Below are positions 12,000 through 23,839 of a stretch of 64,000 nucleotides of DNA, piece by piece. Both the position numbers and the translations under genes were made by a program. The notes under the pieces were generated by a model. The model saw nothing but the letters and a program-made list of their open reading frames with translations, was not told the origin of the DNA and made no database searches. This DNA comes from Aphrophora alni. Its lineage: Eukaryota; Arthropoda; Insecta; Hemiptera; Aphrophoridae. The stretch is taken from positions 63,096,786-63,160,785 of the forward strand of contig OY740768.1 of NCBI GenBank assembly GCA_963513935.1. Reading direction: 5' to 3'. Numbering within the stretch: position 1 is the stretch's first letter; every line of letters starts with the position of its first letter.

Positions 12000-14000
12000 T
12001 GAGTTCAACCTTTTTTATTCAATTTAATAGGTTTTATTTTTCATCCTCAAATCTAACATTTTCTGGTGCCCTATCTTTCACCACTTTTACTTTAGGGTTC
12101 ATTTTCATGTCCATTTCATGTTCTTTTGTGATATTAATACACTTTTTCTGACTAGTAAAATCTATATTTTGAATCTCTGAAACAATGAGTTTTTATCATG
12201 AATTTCTGAACCTGATTGACAATTTCACATTCAATATAATAATCTTCCCCGTTTGCTAATGTCGATTTTCGTTTCAGTATTGTTTCGACTCTGTTAAAAA
12301 CGCTTTCAGAAGGCATCAGTAATTAACATAAAACTGGTATAGTTATCATAATTTCACTAAGATCATTGTTTGCAAAAACTATGTAATAGATCAATATTAT
12401 TGTTATATTGAGTACCACAACCATCACAGGAGGATAAAAGCAACAGCTTCATTGTTTGAAAATGTGTAGTTTACAAGCAATATCGTACAATACTTGGTAC
12501 ATCCACGACCTACTTGATCACCGGTCCATGTGTACGAAACCGAATTTTGTGATCTAACAACATCAATTTACAAGGCATTAAAACTTACTTATCTCAAATA
12601 AAAAGTTACTTGGATCACCGCCTTGGACCTTTTGGAGGTCTAAACACATAGTCATCTCATCTTCACACTATTTCCTCATGAGCTCATACAAAGTTATTCC
12701 GCATAAATTGATTATTCTTTTCTTAAGTATTAGTTTATAAAGCAGGACAGTAATTCTTTCACGGGGAGCTTTTAAATTTTTTATCTTTAAGAAACAATGA
12801 CTTCATTACTTTCAGTTATAATGCTACTAAGTTGTATTCTATATTTCATGAAATAATATTCAAATTACTGTCCAAGTAAATAAGTTTGGACTTCTACCTG
12901 TTATAATGGCTTTCCCGAACTTTTACATTTTAAATCAATTTACCTACAGCGGTTTCTATGAAAGATACTACTAATTCGCTCCCCTCCTCCGGTCTCTTCA
13001 AGACTTTTACAAGACCATAATGCAATGTTCATTTATTAGTTTGGCTTGATGAGTATTACGTGCATATAAAACTGTCACCAATATTCTATTATTGTCTTGC
13101 AGTACTTGTTTTCCTTTTTATCGATAAGAAATTTCCTTCTTCAACTCTCAGAAAACCTTTTCATCCATTTGTTATTTGTATAAATAGCACATTATTAATC
13201 AAAATCCTAAATCATCTCAGAACCTCAAGTACCATAGTCACCTTTAGAAAGTAAAATAACCACAACCAAACAGTGAAAACCAAACATAGAGTGAGTCATC
13301 ATGGTGTCACATGACATCTATATAAACACGTTATTGGTCGATTGGACAATGGACATGTCCCTCTCTACTTGAAACACAAAGGTGGACATGTTCTTTTTGT
13401 TCTGGAGAACAATTTATCAACTATCAAAAGATAGGGTCATGAAACTTAGATAGAATTTCTGTGCATGAAACTGTGGTTGAGATGAGATTAAATAAGAAGG
13501 ACTAATTAAAATGTCCATTTGTAAATATTGGGGACATGTTTCTTCTGGCGCGGCACCTCTTTGAGACCTAAATAAACAATAAAGAGAAGATTAATTTTCG
13601 ATCGATCAGATTCTGAATCTGAACCATAGCAGAGTTGAATGGTGCATGTGTTAACAGCTACTTGATGATACTAAATCAGCTCTCCTCAGAACTAGAAAAT
13701 AGTGACAGTATTTGTCTTTGATGTAAATAAAGAAAAAACATGCAACGCATATATCTAAATGTCTGCCTAAAAATTTAATTATGTACTGCATCCTCAAACT
13801 GCTCAACAATAATTCATTTCTGCTCTTCATAGAGGACCAAATATTTTAGATTACCTTAGTCTCAACAACAACTAAACCATTTAGCATTACTTACATATGG
13901 ACTTTGCACTACAGCAAATCTGGACTATGAAAACATGATACATTCCTTTTGCTAATGGAAGAGCTAGATGAAAACCCTCAGCTGTAAACCTGAAGTAGTT
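12000..14000 (-). pseudogene. Decayed transposable-element protein (DUF7869-like), minus strand
   Basis: The minus strand holds a ruined coding region. Best piece, from about 12318 downwards: an open frame starting MPSESVFNRVETILKRKSTL and running to QKFMIKTHC, followed after a frameshift by KVKVVKDRAPENVRFEDEK and a stop near 12035. Upstream (12420-12540) broken frames give SYTWTGDQVGRG and SCDGCGTQYNNN. The order DGC.(G/T)QN, then a 'RVF.RVE..L' block, then a basic tail matches an arthropod transposon-derived protein family that I associate with DUF7869. The N-terminal part (13.0-14.0 kb) is weaker. An acidic SDSESD-like stretch near 13610 would fit the family's start. Intact protein is excluded by many stops. 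Confidence 0.5.
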
Positions 14001-14269
14001 CTGTTACTAAAATATCGCACATAATAATAATTAACACCCTTAAAAAGAGTAAAAGTCTCTCCTTTAGGAGGGAAAAGAGCTTCGTTGTACTTACATGTTA
14101 AGTATTGACATACATAATAAATAAAATATTTATTTTCATAATTTAAAAAACAAAAATATATTTGTTGTATATACTTGGGAATTCGCTTACACTTTTTTTT
14201 TTATTTCTTACTAGTATCCACCAGTCTCATCATACTTAGTTAGCCATAGTATCACCTGCTTTCTTCGTC

Positions 14270-15180
14270 TTGTCTTAGTTCTGTAGTAAGTAGTTCATTC
14301 AGAGCAGATTTGCTACGCGTCCCGCCCTTTTCCATTTTATAATTTGACCTTCATTTTCAAAATCTGCAAATTCTATGAATTTATTTTGAAAATGGTTGAT
14401 TTTCAATTTTTTAGCACTTTTAATTCCCATTAAACTTCTTATATTGTGGTAATGTATGGTCTTAATTTATACTGCAATTTATCAGAAAGAGCCTTTTTTT
14501 TGCTTCCATTTAAAATGCAAGGATTTACAAATTGCAATAATATTTTTCATTTTAAATTGTTTGTCTAGTTCCTTATATTTTATTTAAACGCCATTATTTT
14601 TTTCATCTATTGTATATTCTTTTGTAAACTACTAATTCTCTTCTCTTTTGAAAATAAATACTTTGGCAAAGATAGTTGTATGACAGGTCTTGCTCTACAT
14701 TTTCTCCTCAAATTCTAGATTTACTCTTCTTTTTTTAAAGAATTTTGGATTTGCTCCATTATAATTTAAACCTACAATTTTACAATTTATAATTAATTCT
14801 TCCATCATTTGTTTTACTTGTTGGGTTCCACACCTGATGAAGAAAATGACGTCTGCAAAACGAAGATGATTTACCATTTAATTTTTCTCCCTGTTCTTTA
14901 CCAGTTCAACGTTTAATAACCTTTCTCGGTGTACAATTAAACATTGTTGTGGATAGTGGATATCCTTGCCTGAGCCATCTCTATATTTTAAATTGACTTC
15001 TTTTCGACTTTCCTGCTATGTATTTACTTTTATCGTACAGATGTGTCGGATATATTATGTAAATATTTTCAATACCAGTTAGGTCCAATTCGCCCAAATA
15101 GTCTGAAGCTTTATTTAGACGAAAGCATATTGTCATAAAATTGTTGTAAATATCTATGATCAAATAGATGCATTTTTATA
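14270..15180 (-). pseudogene. Decayed RTE-like LINE reverse transcriptase fragment
   Basis: Minus-strand frames at 15163-14981 and 14877-14695 read as two parts of a reverse transcriptase. The second starts MVNHLRFADVIFFIRCGTQQ, then KQMMEELIINCKIVGLNYNG. This matches the RTE/BovB-type segment NHLRFADD.V ... L..MM.EL......VGL..N. The catalytic YADD-type box is altered (FADV), so the copy is dead. The first piece (LNKASDYLGELDLTGIENIY) resembles the segment just upstream of the palm motifs. Downstream broken frames near 14690-14600 (NYLCQSIYF) and 14335-14220 fit the thumb and C-terminal parts. 5' sequence is missing. Confidence 0.7.
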
Positions 15181-15349
15181 TTTTTCAATGGATTTTTCTT
15201 CTTTCTAAAAAAAACTTTCCATCAGATTAAAGTTTTATTTCTTACAATAAAATTTTTAATCGAAATTAAACTATAATTTACGTTAGAGTAAAAACTACGA
15301 TAATTTTATAACTTTTTATTAATTGGAATTTTTTTGATTCAGACAAATA

Positions 15350-16550
15350 AAAATGACCCTCAGGGGCAGGTAGTGCGTACCGGCTATACACCTTTTTACG
15401 TAGTCGTGGGGTAGTTCTCTCTCTTTCAATTTTCGTATCATTTCTTGGTTGACCAAAACATTTATTCTGTAGAATCTAGACCATTAAATATTCAATAATA
15501 TTATTTTATGTTTTTTTTTAATAAGGTGAAGATGACCGAGGGGTTTGTCGCCTTTAGAAAACAAGGAAAAAACGAACAAAAACAAAATTACAATTTTTCA
15601 ATAATGTTTCAAAAAAATTCATTGTCTCCAAACTATATTTTAACTATGCACAAACTGAGATATTGTAAAATTTCATATGATAAGTAAATAAATTTGTTTT
15701 TAAGAATATAAAAATTTTGTCCATGTGGATATTTACCCCACAATTATGACTTTCATTATTTACCCTCCATCTTGTATAAATATAAATAAAGTAAGGCCTG
15801 CTTAATTGTGATCAGACTAATTTGATCAAAATCGGTACACACAGTACAAAATAGTGTCAAATTAGTTATATAGGTAATTTGGTAAAATTGGTTGACCTGA
15901 TCCATGGCACCTTTTTATTACTCAGATAAAATTTCCATATTAGACGACCTGTTATAAGGTCCTTTTGTAGCGATAAATTAGATTAAGATACAATTACTTT
16001 TTTTCTTCTAAACATATTTTATTATTGCAATTTAACGTGAAGTCTTCTTTCCACATTGACTTCAATTTACCTAGCTTATTAGCTCAATTTAGTTTAACAT
16101 GCCCATCAATAATAGTGTCCCTTTTGATTTGTGATCGACAACTCCCAAAATAGTAAATATTGAGGAACTGAGTAAAACTTTTTTTTAAAGAATATTTTAT
16201 ATATATTTATATATTTTATCTTGAGTTTTTTTTGCAAAACCGAATCATTGAGCTTCAGTGTTTTTCAAATACATATATAACACCTACTTTTTATTTTGTG
16301 ATTCTTATAATTTGATAATTATATTACCAAAAAAAAAAAACTTGAAGAAAAACGCTTAGTGATGAAATATGTAAATAAATAGCAATAACCATTAAAAATA
16401 TTTTTCTCGTTAAAATAATCACAAAAGTTATTATGCTATAAGCTATAGGCGTAATTATTTCTAATATTGTAAAACTTATATACTATTTACAGTTTCGAAA
16501 CTGGGTTTAAGAATGGGTTTATTCAGAAAATGAATCCTTTATTTCCAAGT
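15350..16550. other. AT-rich stretch after the LINE relic, no gene seen
   Basis: Contains a GC-richer patch at 15350-15420 and a weak resemblance between 15525-15575 and 35135-35180 (GATGACC.AGG.TTT.TCG.CTTTA), possibly another island of the array. No frame is supported. Confidence 0.4.
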
Positions 16551-16554
16551 CTAT

Positions 16555-16720
16555 TCTCGGTTTGATATAGTTGTAACGCCACAAATAGTATTTAAAATGT
16601 AAAATTTACATAATTTTTGAACGCGTGAAGTGTCAGCCTATTCCAGATAATATACAAATATAAATATACATGTATATCTAAAACATGATTTCCAGCCTGA
16701 AACAATTTGAAATGCAAATG
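16555..16720 (+). repeat. Array island H, copy 2
   Basis: Landmarks shared with other H copies are TTGATATAGTTGTAACGCCA (also at 30870, as TTGTAACGTCACAAATA), AAGTGTCAGCC and GATTTCCAGCCTGA. Confidence 0.5.
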
Positions 16721-16769
16721 TTCAAACCTCTGTAACGATTGTAAACAATTCCTATTGCAGTGAAAACCT

Positions 16770-16990
16770 TTTTCAACAATGGTATGTCGTTACATGTTAG
16801 GTATCAATACTTTATACGTTAAGGAACATTAATTAATACCTGATATTGAAAGTTTCCCGTTCCTCACTTCAGGTGACGTTTACAGCATGCTTTATATTTC
16901 CAGCTGATGAAAGCTAAGTACATTAAGCATAGTGTGTTTAGATATTGCGGTAATTTATAACTTAATGGAAACGTGAAAATTTATTAGATG
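16770..16990 (+). repeat. Array island I, copy 2
   Basis: Landmarks are AAGTTTCCCGTTCC, CACTTCAGGTGACGTTTACA, GCTGATGAAAGCTAAGTACA and GCGGTAATTTATAACTTAAT. The same blocks occur near 42080-42190. Confidence 0.7.
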
Positions 16991-17880
16991 TAGTCTGCCC
17001 AATGATTTTGAGATGAGTTGTTACTATATCTATAACTAACTAATGCTATGATTAATTTGTTACTTGAAATATTGAAACCTATTTCTTATGGTTTCTGAAC
17101 GTAAAAGGTCAATTGAAATTCATTATATATTTTATAATCGGAATTAGCTGAATAATTTCTCTTATAATAAGTGAAATTTACTTGTTTTACTTATAATTTA
17201 AGTAATACTAGTGTAACAAACAAGGTACAAAAGCAACTTTAAATTATCAAGAGAAGAGATTTATTTTCATTAAAAAAAAAACAACCCTTCAACATGGTTT
17301 AACTGTTGAGTTATCAACGTATAACTGAATCTTTGGTTGAACCAGATTTTTATTTAACGTAATTTATTATATTATTTGAAATAAATTACCTTAAAATATA
17401 TAAATTCAACCATCATAATAAAAAAACAATAGTATAGGAATATCATTAAAGTACTGAAAATAATTATCACAATTTATTTGCAATACGTTATAATCATTTA
17501 TATATCATACATTATAAAACATTTAATTTATCATATATAAAAAGTTAAATGAGATATTTGGTATAGGTTGGCCACTTTAAAATTATAAATAAATTATACA
17601 TTTACTCGAACGTGCATACAGGAATGCATAAAATATCGATTTAAAAAAAATAAAATAGAAAAAAAATTGAAATTTTGCATAAAGTAGTACAGTATATAGT
17701 TTTAGTAACTGTAGTGAGTAAATACATAAATAAAAATTTATTCTTATGTTAGTATATAAGGAAATAATATATTCAGTATTACAAATATAAAGCTTTTTTA
17801 AAAATATTATTATTAATCCAGAATTGAATGGTATTTTTTGGAATTTTTTAAATTTGTGAAAATGTATTTTAATATATATA

Positions 17881-18062
17881 CAACTTCAGTAATAACACTT
17901 TATTTTCTAAATTAATTGCTTTTCTGCTTGACATATTGAAAAATCTAAGCATCCTTTGGCTTTAATTTGTTTGCTTCACTTTATCCGAGTCGTTGAACAT
18001 TGCCTTTAATCTTTCGTGTTCTCATAGATGAAAACAACTAGCAGTGACTTGTAAACATTATG
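17881..18062 (+). repeat. Array island B, copy 2
   Basis: Carries CAGTAATAACACTTTATT, GACATATTGAAAAATCTAAG, CGAGTCGTTGAACATTGCC and CTAGCAGTGACTTGTAAACA. Confidence 0.85.
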
Positions 18063-18314
18063 AAATTATAACTACTTTTAAAATATTTAAGGATAAATTT
18101 GAAATTGTATGGGTTAATATATTTACCCTATATTTATTTATTTATTATTTTAACTAAAAACAGTCAGAGTTTGAATTACTTAGTTTTTTTTAAATTAGTA
18201 TGTCATAAAAAATTCTTTTTTATTCAAATGAATCAATGGTTGAATATGGTGAATAAATAATATAAAAAAATATATAATTCTTAAATTTATAAATAAATAT
18301 TTTATTTAATTGAA

Positions 18315-18530
18315 CTGATCAATTACATTAGGCCCTAAAGTCAATAATACTCAAGAGTTTATTTTTACGATGATTGAATCCTCCGAACTATAGAGACGTG
18401 GAAATTGAAGCTTGAATTGAATACCAAGACCTCTTGAGCAAGGGTCCTCTGCAAAAACAACAACGTAGACGATAATGTAATTAGTTCATTGGTGGTTTAA
18501 GTTATAAACTTACTTCAATCAAAAGATATA
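18315..18530 (+). repeat. Array island C, copy 2
   Basis: Carries AAAGTCAATAATACTCAAGA, CTATAGAGACGTGGAAATTG, AAGCTTGAATTGAATACC, ACAACAACGTAGACGATAAT and GGTGGTTTAAGTTATA. Confidence 0.85.
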
Positions 18531-18927
18531 ATTACTTAAATTATACATCTAACTTTATTTAAATATCAGATTATTTAATAAAGAACATAATTAAATATAT
18601 CAAATCTCCCTCAATTATTTTTTTATTTTTGAAGTTTTTTGTTGAGAAAAAGAAATATAATATATTCTTCATTAGATTATTTTGAAACTTGTGTCATTTT
18701 GTAAGACGTTCTTTTACAGAATGGAAATGTTTTTCAAATTTACATCATCATAAGAAAAAACTATATAAATATTTATATATGTGAGGGGAAATTTTTTTTA
18801 AACGATTTTGTTCAGATCATGGCTTTTTTGTGTTGTGCGTGTTTTTAAATCATAAAAATAGTACTGGCATATAAAAAAGGAAAATATAAATAATTCAAAA
18901 TAAAATAAAAATATTTTGTTTTTTTCA

Positions 18928-19160
18928 GGAGGTTTGGATATTGTTTAACGTTTGAAAGAAAGCGTCAGTTAAAGTGTGTGATCTTGAAACGGATCGTGAA
19001 TTTTTGTGAATGACGAGATGATGGATAGTTACGGTAAACTAAATGGCAATTAATCTGGAATCACATTTTGATAATAAAGATCTCATCTTCAGTTATTTTT
19101 ATACTTTCTAGACTGACCGAATTAATAAGTTTTAATTTTAAACCGTAACTATATGTAATG
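18928..19160 (+). repeat. Array island D, copy 2
   Basis: Carries GAGGTTTGGATATTGTTTAA, GTGTGTGATCTTGAAACGGA, GTGAATGACGAGATGATGG and TTAATCTGGAATCACATTTT. The island is preceded directly by GTTTTTTTCAG, which looks like a splice acceptor. Confidence 0.85.
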
Positions 19161-19629
19161 GATATTATTAAGACTACATACTTCCTTCTCCAATGTATGA
19201 TACACAATCTTAGATTAGCACTTTACACCAATCTATTTACTTTTTATTTGACATATTCTATACTGACTTTTTATGTTCATTTGAAAAACCATTGACTTTT
19301 AAAAAAAAAAAAATTCATCGTTGATATTAACGTCTTAACACAAGGATTCAAAACTCAAATTGTTTCGTGTAATAATCAACAAACATATGTATCTGAGTTG
19401 TTTGTTTTTTGGATTATCCGTTGTATTAAAACCAAATTATTTATTTTTATTCAAGTGAAACGATTGACCAGTATAATGTGTGACACATAAATGCAAGAAT
19501 AAATATTCCCACTGTCTAAACTATCTAGGGACAATTCTGTCCTAACAATATTATATTTTGTTATCTATAGGTACATGCTAAATGTGCTTTTATTGTTAAA
19601 TTATACACATGTCAATATACTGTAAATTA

Positions 19630-19935
19630 AAATAATGCCTAACGTTTGGAGTGAGAGGTAAATGAAAGCGTAAAGTCATTGAGCTCATCTGTGGTGCCTA
19701 TGAAGCAACAATTTACTTCGCGACCTGTTAAGAGGATTCACATGGAGGGGTTTGAGTCTTATAAAACCATTCGGATATATTCTCTTTTTCATGTTTTTTG
19801 TTAAACAAACAAGACACAAAAATAATGCCCATATTTTCCTAAAAAATTTAATTCTTATAAAAACCTTAATGTTCGATAAATAGCATCAAGCGAAGAATTT
19901 TTAAAACGTATGTATATTGTTTTAACATCCACCCT
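19630..19935 (+). repeat. Array island E, copy 2
   Basis: Carries TTTGGAGTGAGAGGTAAATG, CATTGAGCTCATC, GCGACCTGTTAAGAGGATTC and TTGAGTCTTATAAAA. The far end (TTCTTATAAAAACCTTAATG) matches the 46.67 kb copy. Confidence 0.85.
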
Positions 19936-20159
19936 ACTCGTTAAGAAGGAAATTAACAGATCTTATTTTGTTTAGAGAATTAGAAGAAGCTTCATTTTTA
20001 TTGAAGATTAAACATAGCTGAATTATTGATAATACAAACGAAATCACAAAATCCTGGTGATTTTGTCTACAACACTTAAGATATAACCAATTTTGTTCAA
20101 TTCTGCCAATTTAAAAAAATAAAATTATCATTTCAGTACTGTAAATTATGTATTGTAAG

Positions 20160-20430
20160 TAAAACACTACAGTTTATTATGGAAAAATAAAAAATGGACA
20201 TCATTGAAAAAGAAAACATACTTTACGGAATTCCTGAAGAGGATGAAGATTTTGGATTATGACAACTGCACATTGTGTGCAAGCACGGACACCGTCATGA
20301 ACAAGGACCAACTCTTGATCTGCAGAAAGCTATATAAAGTGAAGCAGAGCAAAAAAGACCTCCCTTTTCTCTACTGGGAAGCAAGATGAAAGATGCTGTG
20401 AGCCAGCAAGAGCCATTGAACAACAAGAAC
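20160..20430 (+). pseudogene. 3' end fragment of a non-LTR retrotransposon (ORF2 C-terminus)
   Basis: An open frame at 20204-20389 encodes a short stretch with DYDNCTLCASTDTVMNKDQL, LLICRKL, and LPFLYWEAR at the end. This fits the cysteine-rich C-terminal region of Jockey/R1-type LINE ORF2 (C..C......H..C, then a '.YWEAR' tail). The usual histidine is replaced (KDQL rather than KDHL), so the finger is incomplete. After the stop, CCATTGAACAACAAGAACAA resembles the C-A-A-rich tail seen after such elements. Everything upstream of about 20160 is missing, as expected for a 5'-truncated insertion. It lies between islands E and F. Confidence 0.55.
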
Positions 20431-20599
20431 AACTTTAAGGAATTATTTTTTAATTAGTAGAATCTAATCAAATCTAGTCGGTAATTTGCCAGAAATTTAA
20501 TATATTTTCCATTGTATATATATATTCTATTCGTGCAACTGTTAATATTTACTGGAAAAGTAGGTAACCATTTCCGTAGGTAGAATAACTACCAGTCAA

Positions 20600-20790
20600 T
20601 TAATGTAATGAGGAAAATATCAATATCTGATTGTGCAAAAACTTTGCCTTCTGTACTGAGTCAACCTCGTTACAAATACTCCTCGTTATGATGGGTGAAC
20701 TAGGTCCTTTAGCCTCTTCCTCCAATTCCAGAATACTTGAATGCATACTCTACTTGATTGCTTGTCATTCAAATACACTCACAGAAAATT
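20600..20790 (+). repeat. Array island F, copy 3
   Basis: Carries CTGATTGTGCAAAAACT, ACTGAGTCAACCTCGTTACA and CATACTCTACTTGATTGC. The central part is rearranged compared with copies 1 and 4. Confidence 0.7.
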
Positions 20791-21512
20791 CTTGCTTATT
20801 TTGTAATTTCCATTAGGAATACCTTCTTTTTAAAGTGGAGTACAATATCACTATTAAAAAAAAACCAATGCCGGCAAAATATCAATTCAATACGAATTAA
20901 AAGTTTGGAATGCATTTAGGTTTCGAATTGTGGTGAAATGGATTTCTTAGCAATTTGGTCACAATAACAATGCTGACTACTATACAAATTTGTTAATAAA
21001 CATTGACGTACAAATCACATTATATTTAGTTACTTGAAGAAAACATTTTACTAAATTTAATTCCTTTTTATATTGTCAAACAATTATTTAATTTATGGAG
21101 ACGTTATTGAAATATTTATCTTGTGAATGATTACATAAACAATTAAGTTAAAATATTTGTGTAATCAGAAATATTTATAATTAAGTTACAGTACTTTGTA
21201 ATTGAAAGACTACTAAGTTAAAATAACCTGGTATACCCTTCAATTGTTTTAATATATTCATACAACTGAAGATGTTGAAAATCAAATCAAATAATAAATA
21301 TAGAGGATTCGATAGGTTTTTTACAGGTAGAGCAATATCAATCTGAATTAAGAGTTCTTGGCAATTTTCTTTAAAGTAGTACTTTGTTTATAATACCATT
21401 ACATGCAATTTCTGATTTACAATTTTTTTAAATAATTTTAATGCGAAAGGATCAATACATTAGACTACAACTTCATCACGTTTCCATAAAAACTCTTAAT
21501 TTATCAGCAAGT

Positions 21513-21695
21513 AAATATAAGAGTTGAGATTGACCCTTCGCTTTGTACTGACAACGGATTTCCATTAAAACTAACATTGCTATTATGTGATGATAAAATG
21601 TGCGCTTTATAATGAACAACCCTTATTAGTTCAGCCTTTACATAAGAGGTGTTGGTAATTTGTAATGATTATTGAAATGTATCTAATGCAAAGCT
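21513..21695 (+). repeat. Array island G, copy 2
   Basis: Aligns with 2631-2827 over most of its length. See copy 1 for landmarks. Confidence 0.7.
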
Positions 21696-22049
21696 ATTAA
21701 TGATACTGTATATTATTACTAATTACTAATATCATTCCAAAATATGTTTATTGCTTATAGAATTTTTATATTCAATAATACAGAAAAGCGATTTTGACCT
21801 AATATCTCGCGATATCAAATACTAGTGAAAGAGATAAGTTATAATTTATAACTTTTCCCCCTTTTCTTTTCCCCAGGATAAAAATTAGTTTCGTCTTACA
21901 GGGAAGGAATATAGTGTTTATATTATTTTTATTTAAGTCGGTGCAATAAATATGTTGTTTTTATATTACTTCTATTCAATAGATTTTTGTTCATCACAAA
22001 TATATACGTATTGTGTGTATTTCAATTTTACAAATAAATTATAGAACGT

Positions 22050-22220
22050 GTAACCAATAAAACCTATACTATACCATGTCATACTCATGTGTTATACTGT
22101 AGCCTATTAGCAAATCTGTATGTAATATTATTTACTAGATTCAAAAAATAATAATAATCGTCACTCTTATATTGCATAGCTTCAAACCACGTTCATTGAA
22201 TGTTGTCTCTAATTAAAGAA
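22050..22220 (+). repeat. Array island A, copy 2 (degenerate, no TATA box)
   Basis: Recognised by TAGCCTATTAGCAAATCTGT, followed by ATGTAATATTATTTACTAGA and a TCGTCACT...TTGCATAGCTT tail that match island A1. The TATA region reads CTCATGTGTTATACTGTAG: the TATAAATA box and the adjoining GGCCTCTC block are lost, so this copy is probably not a promoter. Confidence 0.6.
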
Positions 22221-22714
22221 ATCAAACTTTGAGAAAATTTTTAAGAGCTTTTATTCTATAAATTACACTACAATTTAACATAAATTATTACCTTTATTTA
22301 TACAACGCCACCACATAATATTCAACCAAAAACTACCAAACTGATATTTTTGGAATTTTTAAGATGTTAGTTTCGAAATTATTTCATCAATATATTATCA
22401 ATGTATTTTCCCCCCGTATTTCGTAAAGTTTTACTGTTGACTTTCGATGTTTCAGCTAGTATAGTGGAATATTAAAAATACAAAGAAAATAAGAGTTACT
22501 TTTTTCTGTCTTTCTCTATGTTACCCAAATCTGTCACAGCCAGTTTATCAACTTAGTTTCCAATGAAATTGAAAATGAACGACATCATATGAACTTATAA
22601 AAAGAAGTCCAAATAGGAATATTTGGAATATTTACAATATAATATAACAAAACATGTCTAATATTTTAAGAAACAAGATATTTTCAAGTTTTAAGAAAAT
22701 ATGTGGTCAGAATT

Positions 22715-22990
22715 TTTATTTATTTTCATCTGCTAAGCTCGGTTTCATACAATTTGAATGCAAATAGTATTTTACATATAAACTGTATAGGTAATTTGGG
22801 AATGCTGAATGCATAATGTGTCAACCACGAATGCATGAAAAACCATGGTCAACCATGACATTTACTTCTAGCACTATATTTCATGTTTTTAGAAGTAAGT
22901 ACAATCAATATGGCTTGTTCAGATAGTGTGGTAATGTATAATTTATTGAACGTACAATGACATTACTTGTTTTTCCATGAACGTAGTTCA
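22715..22990 (+). repeat. Array islands H and I, copy 3
   Basis: H landmarks are TTTCATCTGCTAAGCTCG and ACATATAAACTGTATAGG. I landmarks are GAAGTAAGTACAATCAATAT and AGTGTGGTAATGTATAATTT. Both are diverged. Confidence 0.55.
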
Positions 22991-23479
22991 AGGACCACAG
23001 ATTTCTATAAAATAAATTTGTAGCAAACACCGTATGTTCTTCGTCATACAATCCACTTGTTGTAGTCTACAATACCACGGATTGAAATGGGTATCATCAG
23101 GTGTTGATTAAGACACGATTATTACTCTACTTAAAACGTTAAGACTTGAGACAGCAGTTAATATATAAAATACGATAAAAACATCTGATTATTAAAATTC
23201 ATATATTTATTTCCAAATTGCATTCATATATTAGATAACAATATAGTTGATTTATTTTATAGAGTCTGCTTAACGTTTTGAATACGATTTGTTTCTACTG
23301 CAAAGATATATTGTGTTGTATGGCATTCGCTGACCAGGTATTTATTCATATAATATAGAGAAAACATCTGCTTCGTTTCAAGAAGAATTTTTATTTTTTT
23401 TAACAGAATTTATTATCAGAAAAATGTGTTTATTTACGTAATTCAACACGACTATTTGTATGAATACATAAGTAACTCT

Positions 23480-23570
23480 CATGTTGAAATTTAAAACTGG
23501 AGCACAGATTTCATCCTAAAGAGTAAATTTCACGATGGCTTAGTTGTTAACTCGTGGTTAAATTTATATT
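23480..23570. repeat. Remnant of satellite J
   Basis: ATTTCATCCTAAAGAG followed by TTCACGATG matches the 53-bp satellite motif of 5040-6260. It sits at the equivalent place between islands I and B. Confidence 0.45.
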
Positions 23571-23624
23571 TCATTCTAGAAAATACAATAAATATTTAAT
23601 GAAAAATTCCCAGTTTTAAAACAA

Positions 23625-23810
23625 GCACACTTCAACAAGGTGACGTTTCATCCATACTTCATCATCTTCAGTTGTAACTCGTGTACAACACTTTAACCTT
23701 TAGGGGTCAATGGGACAAGGTTTATTGACAATTAAATAATAACTGCATATGATTTTTATTATAATTAATAACTGCTTAGACATTGTAAAGTCGTCTTGTT
23801 GAAGCGTATT
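23625..23810 (-). mobile_element. Short Penelope-like fragment with hammerhead-ribozyme-like core
   Basis: On the minus strand, CTGAAGA (23671-23665) is followed about 15 bases later by ATGAAACGTC (23651-23642). This is the order CUGANGA ... GAAAC-GUC of hammerhead ribozymes, which Penelope-like elements carry in their terminal repeats. The next bases, ACCTTGTTGAAG, recur on the plus strand at 23791-23803 (CGTCTTGTTGAAG). The two arms form an inverted repeat around about 145 bases. The flanking motif 'CTTCAACAAG..GACGTTTC' is familiar from Penelope-type elements. Stem pairing appears decayed, so self-cleavage is doubtful. Confidence 0.45.
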
Positions 23811-23839
23811 TGAGTGCTTCATTAACAATTGATTGAGAA

